Shown here in pieces: positions 60,684 through 64,000 of a stretch of 64,000 bases of DNA. Origin of the DNA: Scatosoma sp045124465 (GTDB lineage: Bacteria > Bacillota > Clostridia > Christensenellales > Borkfalkiaceae); NCBI GenBank assembly GCA_045124465.1, contig JBGVLV010000032.1:10466-74465 (forward strand). The letters are read 5' to 3'. The notes below the pieces were generated by a model. The model searched no databases, had not been told where the DNA came from, and saw only the letters and a list, made by a program, of their open reading frames with translations. A program made the translations under genes and the position numbers. Each line of letters opens with the position of its first letter. Positions within the stretch are counted from its first letter, which is position 1.

Positions 60684-61920
60684 ATTTTGTTATAAATTCT
60701 TCGAATTTTTCCGCGTATCGTATAGGTATGGTCGCGTCTATATTTTGTCCTTGATCGGAAAACGCGACCGTCCGTTCCGTCAGATAGGACTTTAACGAGC
60801 TATACTTGGAAAGTTTTTCATAGGGGACGAACAGTTTGCAAAAGAGATATTCGGTCTTGAATTTTTTGAGGATCTCCCGTTTTAGCGTTTCGATACCGAT
60901 ATTTTCTTTCGCGGAAACGGGAATACTGCCGTACGGTAAAACGGAAGGATCGCGCATATGTTCACATTTATTCATAACGAGAAGATAGGGCGAGGAAAAA
61001 CCCATTTCTCCGAGCGTTTGCAAGGTCGTCCGCATTTGCATATCGTACTCACCCGTCGCGTCGCAAACGATAAGCGCAAGATCGCAATGCAACGCGCTTT
61101 CCAACGTGGATTTGAACGCCTCGATGAGATTATGCGGCAGATCCCGCAAAAAACCGACCGTATCGACGAGCAAAAATTCCACGCCCTCGATCGTGAATTG
61201 ACGGGCGGTAGGGTCGAGCGTAGCGAACAATTCGTTTTTTACGTACGTTTCCGCGCCCGTAAGGAGATTGAGGAGGGTGGATTTCCCTGTATTCGTATAA
61301 CCGACCAAAGCCACGGTCTTGATCTCGTCTTTTTTGCGCCGCGCCGTTTGGAACGCTCGGCGTTTTTCCGTTTCCTTTAAACGGCTTTCCAGATATTTCA
61401 GTCTGCCTCGGATATAACGCCTGTCCGTTTCCAGTTTCGTTTCGCCCGGACCGCGGGTACCTACGCCGCCGCCGAGTCTTGACAACGCCGCGCCTTTGCC
61501 TTTCAAACGGGGATAAATATACTTTAATTGCGCCAGTTCGACTTGCAGTTTACCCTCGCTCGAACGCGCGTTTTTCGCGAAAATATCGAGTATCAGGGTC
61601 GTTCTGTCTATTACCTTGCGATTGTCGAGCGCCGCGGAGATATTCAAGGTTTGAGAGGGGGACAGTTCGCCGTTGAATAAGACGGTGATATTTTCCAGTC
61701 CGTCCAACCGTTCTTTGAGTTCGGACAGTTTTCCTTCGCCGATGAAAGTCGCGGCGTGTATTTCGCGGACATTCTGATAGATCGTGCCGGCATAAAGCGC
61801 GCCCGCGCTTTCGATGAGGGATACCGCCTCCTGTTGCAAAACGCGGTATTTGTCGGCATTTTCGCGGGTAATGGGTTGAATGATATAGATTTTTTCGAGT
61901 TCTTTTTTTATATTCGACAT
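60682..61920 (-). CDS. hflX: GTPase HflX
   Basis: A 412-residue GTPase. N-terminal HflX domain with EIHAATFIGEGKLSEL and GKGAALSRLGGGVGTRGPGE, G1 motif GYTNTGKST, G3 DTVGFLRDLP and G4 MNKCE. It splits stalled ribosomes in known bacteria. It is the second gene of the xer-hflX pair, 5 bases after the recombinase. Confidence 0.95.
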   Translation of the reverse strand: MSNIKKELEKIYIIQPITRENADKYRVLQQEAVSLIESAGALYAGTIYQNVREIHAATFIGEGKLSELKERLDGLENITVLFNGELSPSQTLNISAALDNRKVIDRTTLILDIFAKNARSSEGKLQVELAQLKYIYPRLKGKGAALSRLGGGVGTRGPGETKLETDRRYIRGRLKYLESRLKETEKRRAFQTARRKKDEIKTVALVGYTNTGKSTLLNLLTGAETYVKNELFATLDPTARQFTIEGVEFLLVDTVGFLRDLPHNLIEAFKSTLESALHCDLALIVCDATGEYDMQMRTTLQTLGEMGFSSPYLLVMNKCEHMRDPSVLPYGSIPVSAKENIGIETLKREILKKFKTEYLFCKLFVPYEKLSKYSSLKSYLTERTVAFSDQGQNIDATIPIRYAEKFEEFITK

Positions 61921-61925
61921 AAACT

Positions 61926-62990
61926 TTACTCGTCGTTGGAAGGAGGGGCGTCGTCGCGTAATTTCACGGCGTCGGCTACTTTACGACGGTTGTCCTCCGT
62001 AATGGCGGCATAATGTTTTTTCGTGGTATTGACGTCGCGATGACCGAGCACGTCGGCTACGATATAAATATCGCCAGTCGTGTTGTATAATCTCGTGCCG
62101 TAAGTACTGCGCAATTTATGCGGCGTGATCTTTTTAAGCGGGGAAACGATCTTGCTGTATTTTTTTACCAAAACTTCCACCGAACGTACGTTGATACGTT
62201 TATACTGCATTGAAAGAAAGAACGCGGATTCGTTCTGCGGAACTTTGGGATCGTTGGCTTTTTCGGTTATATATTCCTGTAACGCGTATTTAACCTCGTC
62301 GGAAAAGTACAAAATAGCCTGATTGCCGCCTTTTCGCGTGACGAGAAAGGAGTTTTCGGAAAAGTCGAAACTGTCGTTATCCAACCCGACCAACTCGCTG
62401 ATACGGATACCCGTACCCAAAAAGAGGGTAATGATCGCGGTATCGCGTACTTTCGTTTTGTTATGATAGCCTGTGGCGTGACGGGAAAGCCCGTTCCCCG
62501 ATTCCGTAACGTTGATGAGCTTGGAAACTTCGTCCGCGTCAAGACGGATGATCTCTTTGTCGTGCAATTTCGGGGTAGAAACTTTCGCCGAGTTATCGAC
62601 TTCGATCATTCCCTTGTTAAAGAAATACTTGAACATAGCCCGAACGGCGGAAAGTTTTCTCGCTTTTGCCCGTTCGTCGCAGGAAAGATGTTTGTCGTTG
62701 AAACGGTAATGGGAAAGATAACTTAAAAACAGTTCGATATCATTATGCGTTATTCCTTCCAAATGATCCAGGGTAAGCTCCGTAACGGTAAAATCCTTAT
62801 AGCGTTTCTTACAGAGAAAATCGAAGAATATTCTCAGATCGTAGGCATATTTCAAACGGGTTTGACAACTCGTCCTCGATTCGATACCCAAAAAATAATC
62901 CTCGCAAAAAGAGGGGAGTTGTTCCAAAAGCTCCCCGATCTTGTCGATATCTTGAATGTTACGTTTCGTATAGTAATTTTCTTTTCCCAT
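61926..62990 (-). CDS. Tyrosine recombinase (XerC/XerD family)
   Basis: A 354-residue recombinase with an N-terminal SAM-like domain (residues 24-135) and a complete catalytic set: Arg196 (GTGIRISEL), Lys220 (TRKGGNQ), His291 and Arg294 (PHKLRSTYG), His317 (LGHRDVN) and Tyr327 (KHYAAI). It may resolve chromosome dimers or be an integrase. Pairing with hflX near lexA argues for a housekeeping Xer. The ATG has no ribosome binding site and is six bases after a -10. Confidence 0.88.
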   Translation of the reverse strand: MGKENYYTKRNIQDIDKIGELLEQLPSFCEDYFLGIESRTSCQTRLKYAYDLRIFFDFLCKKRYKDFTVTELTLDHLEGITHNDIELFLSYLSHYRFNDKHLSCDERAKARKLSAVRAMFKYFFNKGMIEVDNSAKVSTPKLHDKEIIRLDADEVSKLINVTESGNGLSRHATGYHNKTKVRDTAIITLFLGTGIRISELVGLDNDSFDFSENSFLVTRKGGNQAILYFSDEVKYALQEYITEKANDPKVPQNESAFFLSMQYKRINVRSVEVLVKKYSKIVSPLKKITPHKLRSTYGTRLYNTTGDIYIVADVLGHRDVNTTKKHYAAITEDNRRKVADAVKLRDDAPPSNDE

Positions 62991-62996
62991 AAGAAT

Positions 62997-63025
62997 ATTT
63001 TATCGCAGTTCCCTTGAATTGTCAA
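62997..63025 (-). promoter_or_regulatory. Promoter of the xer-hflX pair, directly before the ATG
   Basis: On the minus strand: TTGACA (63020-63025), a 17-base spacer and TAAAAT (62997-63002). Only six bases separate the -10 from the ATG (62988-62990), so transcription should begin at or next to the start codon. Confidence 0.8.
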
Positions 63026-63462
63026 TAGGAAATATGCTGTTTTTCCGAAAAGTTGCGGGAAATTTTCCTTCAAACCTTTTCACGAGGAAATAAAAATTGC
63101 CGTAATTTCCTTAAAATAGAAGGGTTTTGTCCGCTAAAAACCGTGCAGACAGATAAAAATCAATGCGGTAGGGTAGAGGAAAAACTATTCGTAAAATGCA
63201 GCTTTTAAAATTGTAATAACGCGTTATAGCCGCAGAAAAGCCCCAAAATCGCAGAAAAACGATAGGGGATAGGGATTTTATTGACTTGGTAGCCGCGCTC
63301 GGTTTAGAGCCAAAATAAACGCTTGTGGTCGCGGTAAATTTCGCGGGCGAAATTTCCTTGAAAACCAGAATAAGAAAAAATGCCTGTTTCGAGTGATCGC
63401 TTGCGACAGCTCCGACCGAACGGAACGAGAGATCATCTAACTGCTTTTTAATAGCAAAGAAA
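63026..63462. other. Gene-poor stretch between xer and a phage-type repressor
   Basis: No credible gene on either strand. The stretch is mixed in composition and includes the palindrome AAATTTCGC/GCGAAATTT (63336-63344, 63347-63355), a short GCTCGGTTTAGAGC hairpin near 63297-63310 and a promoter-like TTGACT near 63281. No tRNA or tmRNA is recognised. It could hold an attachment site or a small RNA, but nothing shows this directly. Confidence 0.4.
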
Positions 63463-63490
63463 ACCGAGGGATTTTCCCTCGGTCGTTTTT
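63463..63490. terminator. Terminator after the repressor gene
   Basis: ACCGAGGGA (63463-63471), loop TTT and TCCCTCGGT (63475-63483). On the minus strand it follows the repressor stop and is trailed by TTTTCTTT; on the plus strand it is trailed by CGTTTTT. Confidence 0.8.
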
Positions 63491-63499
63491 AAGTGTACC

Positions 63500-63751
63500 T
63501 CAAAATTTAAAATTAAACGGTTGATTTATATGTTGTGTTTTCTTTCCTGTTTCGTCCTCTAATCCGAGGAGATAATCTGCGCTTTCATCGAGTAAAACAC
63601 ATAGTTTATATAGTATGTCAACAGAGGGAAGATTTTCTCCCTTTTTCCAGTTTGTTATATTACTTTCTGAAATGTTTAATATTTGGGCGATTTGTTTTTG
63701 CGTATATCCGCTCTGTTTTATTGATTCTGATATTCTTGAACTGAAATTCAT
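63500..63751 (-). CDS. XRE/Cro-CI type repressor (phage-like)
   Basis: An 83-residue protein that is almost only a helix-turn-helix domain: SIKQSGYTQKQIAQILNISE with NITNWKKGENLPSVDILYKL, then the common LLDESADYLLG segment. AGAGGAATT precedes the ATG. Divergent from the gene at 63881 and next to three operator-like repeats, as in phage or mobile-element switches. Composition is richer in A and T than the main chromosome. Confidence 0.88.
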   Translation of the reverse strand: MNFSSRISESIKQSGYTQKQIAQILNISESNITNWKKGENLPSVDILYKLCVLLDESADYLLGLEDETGKKTQHINQPFNFKF

Positions 63752-63776
63752 AATTCCTCTAAAAAATATATTTCTT

Positions 63777-63793
63777 ATTCAGTTTAACAGAAT
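63777..63793. promoter_or_regulatory. Operator-like repeat 1
   Basis: ATTCAGTTTAACAGAAT, a near-perfect 17-base dyad of the ATTCAGT..ACTGAAT type, between the repressor start and the divergent promoter. Confidence 0.6.
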
Positions 63794-63807
63794 TTTTATT
63801 TTTTTGC

Positions 63808-63836
63808 TTGACAATTCAGTTCTAATGAATTATAAT
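63808..63836 (+). promoter_or_regulatory. Strong divergent promoter of the right-end gene
   Basis: Consensus TTGACA (63808-63813), a 17-base spacer and TATAAT (63831-63836). Confidence 0.9.
63814..63830. promoter_or_regulatory. Operator-like repeat 2, filling the promoter spacer
   Basis: ATTCAGTTCTAATGAAT occupies exactly the 17 bases between the -35 and -10 elements. Confidence 0.65.
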
Positions 63837-63845
63837 ATTAAAAGA

Positions 63846-63862
63846 ATTCAGTGTAACTAAAT
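63846..63862. promoter_or_regulatory. Operator-like repeat 3
   Basis: ATTCAGTGTAACTAAAT, same left arm as repeats 1 and 2, just after the expected transcription start. Confidence 0.55.
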
Positions 63863-63880
63863 TTTTGGAGGTGCAGTAAA

Positions 63881-64000
63881 GTGAAGAAGTTACCAAATTA
63901 CGAATGTTTGAACGTTGCCGGTGAGGTTGTATTTGTCGGTAACGCTGACGAAGTGCTCGAGTATTATGAGTACGAAGAAAATTGTAAGATCGTGAACGTA
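63881..64000 (+). CDS. Start of a small protein gene, cut by the window end
   Basis: GTG 63881 follows TTTGGAGGTG at good spacing and opens a frame that runs off the window. The visible 40 residues begin MKKLPNYECLNVAGEVVFVG and are acidic and Tyr-rich afterwards (DEVLEYYEYEENC). No family recognised. Driven by the promoter at 63808 and probably controlled by the divergent XRE repressor. Confidence 0.65.
   Translation, partial: MKKLPNYECLNVAGEVVFVGNADEVLEYYEYEENCKIVNV

Noticed and set aside
61926..62990. Tyrosine recombinase as the integrase of the element at the right end
   Set aside because: It forms an operon-like pair with hflX and lies beside lexA, which suits a chromosomal Xer protein better, although an integrase cannot be excluded.
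1..64000. CRISPR arrays, rRNA genes and insertion sequences
   Set aside because: No regularly spaced repeats, no rRNA segments and no transposase genes or terminal inverted repeats were seen.

Overview
The window reads as a stretch of core chromosome from an endospore-forming member of the Clostridia (Firmicutes). The evidence is a complete spoIIIAA-AH operon, spoIVB, a ytfJ/gerW-type gene, a spo0A homologue, Bacillus-like gene order (yqhY-nusB-folD-ispA-dxs-tlyA-nadK-argR-recN-spoIVB), an IspH-S1 fusion as in Clostridia, and strong AGGAGG-type ribosome binding sites. The base composition is fairly GC-rich, with many CG-containing codons. Species cannot be named from sequence alone; an uncultured gut Clostridia lineage is a reasonable guess.

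Layout. 1-9.3 kb: U32 peptidase end, mutS2, a NodB-fold protein, an M16 peptidase (as in the Bacillus ylxY-mlpA pair), two base-excision repair genes and tex. 9.3-12.4 kb: acpP, an ABC-F protein and a spo0A homologue whose receiver domain has lost its phosphorylation site. 12.4-17 kb: groES-groEL (minus strand), dCMP deaminase, cyclophilin, purB. 17-23.7 kb: an accessory locus with an HPr-kinase-like protein, a PqqD-type peptide-binding protein, an S26B-like peptidase, an ABC exporter, a secreted protein behind a terminator, a 35-residue peptide gene and a second ABC exporter. This looks like an uncharacterised peptide modification and export system. 23.8-30.5 kb: tRNA-Trp, rnhA, a TVP38-like membrane protein and a biotin-dependent sodium-pumping decarboxylase cluster that includes a divergent carboxyltransferase.

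30.6-37.8 kb: HI0933-type flavoprotein, an AroH-Cmk fusion, plsC, an IspH-S1 fusion and htpG. 37.9-51.8 kb: spoIIIA operon, then the yqhY-to-spoIVB block without xseA/xseB and without spo0A after spoIVB. 51.8-59.7 kb: two D,D-carboxypeptidases, lysA, an M50 protease, scpA-scpB, a DUF2953-like gene, ytfJ and rluB. 59.7-63 kb: lexA, a divergent Cys-rich gene with a shared LexA-like box, and the xer-hflX pair. 63-64 kb: a gene-poor, AT-rich stretch with a phage-type repressor, a divergent promoter with three operator-like repeats and the start of another gene, probably the edge of a mobile element.

The points most worth following are the phospho-acceptor-less Spo0A with an exact 0A box in its own upstream region, the PqqD/kinase/peptidase/exporter locus with its small peptide, the degenerate carboxyltransferase inside the decarboxylase cluster, the AroH-Cmk fusion, a promoter and ribosome binding site buried inside the IspH-S1 fusion, and three genes whose promoters sit so close to the start codon that their mRNAs should be leaderless.
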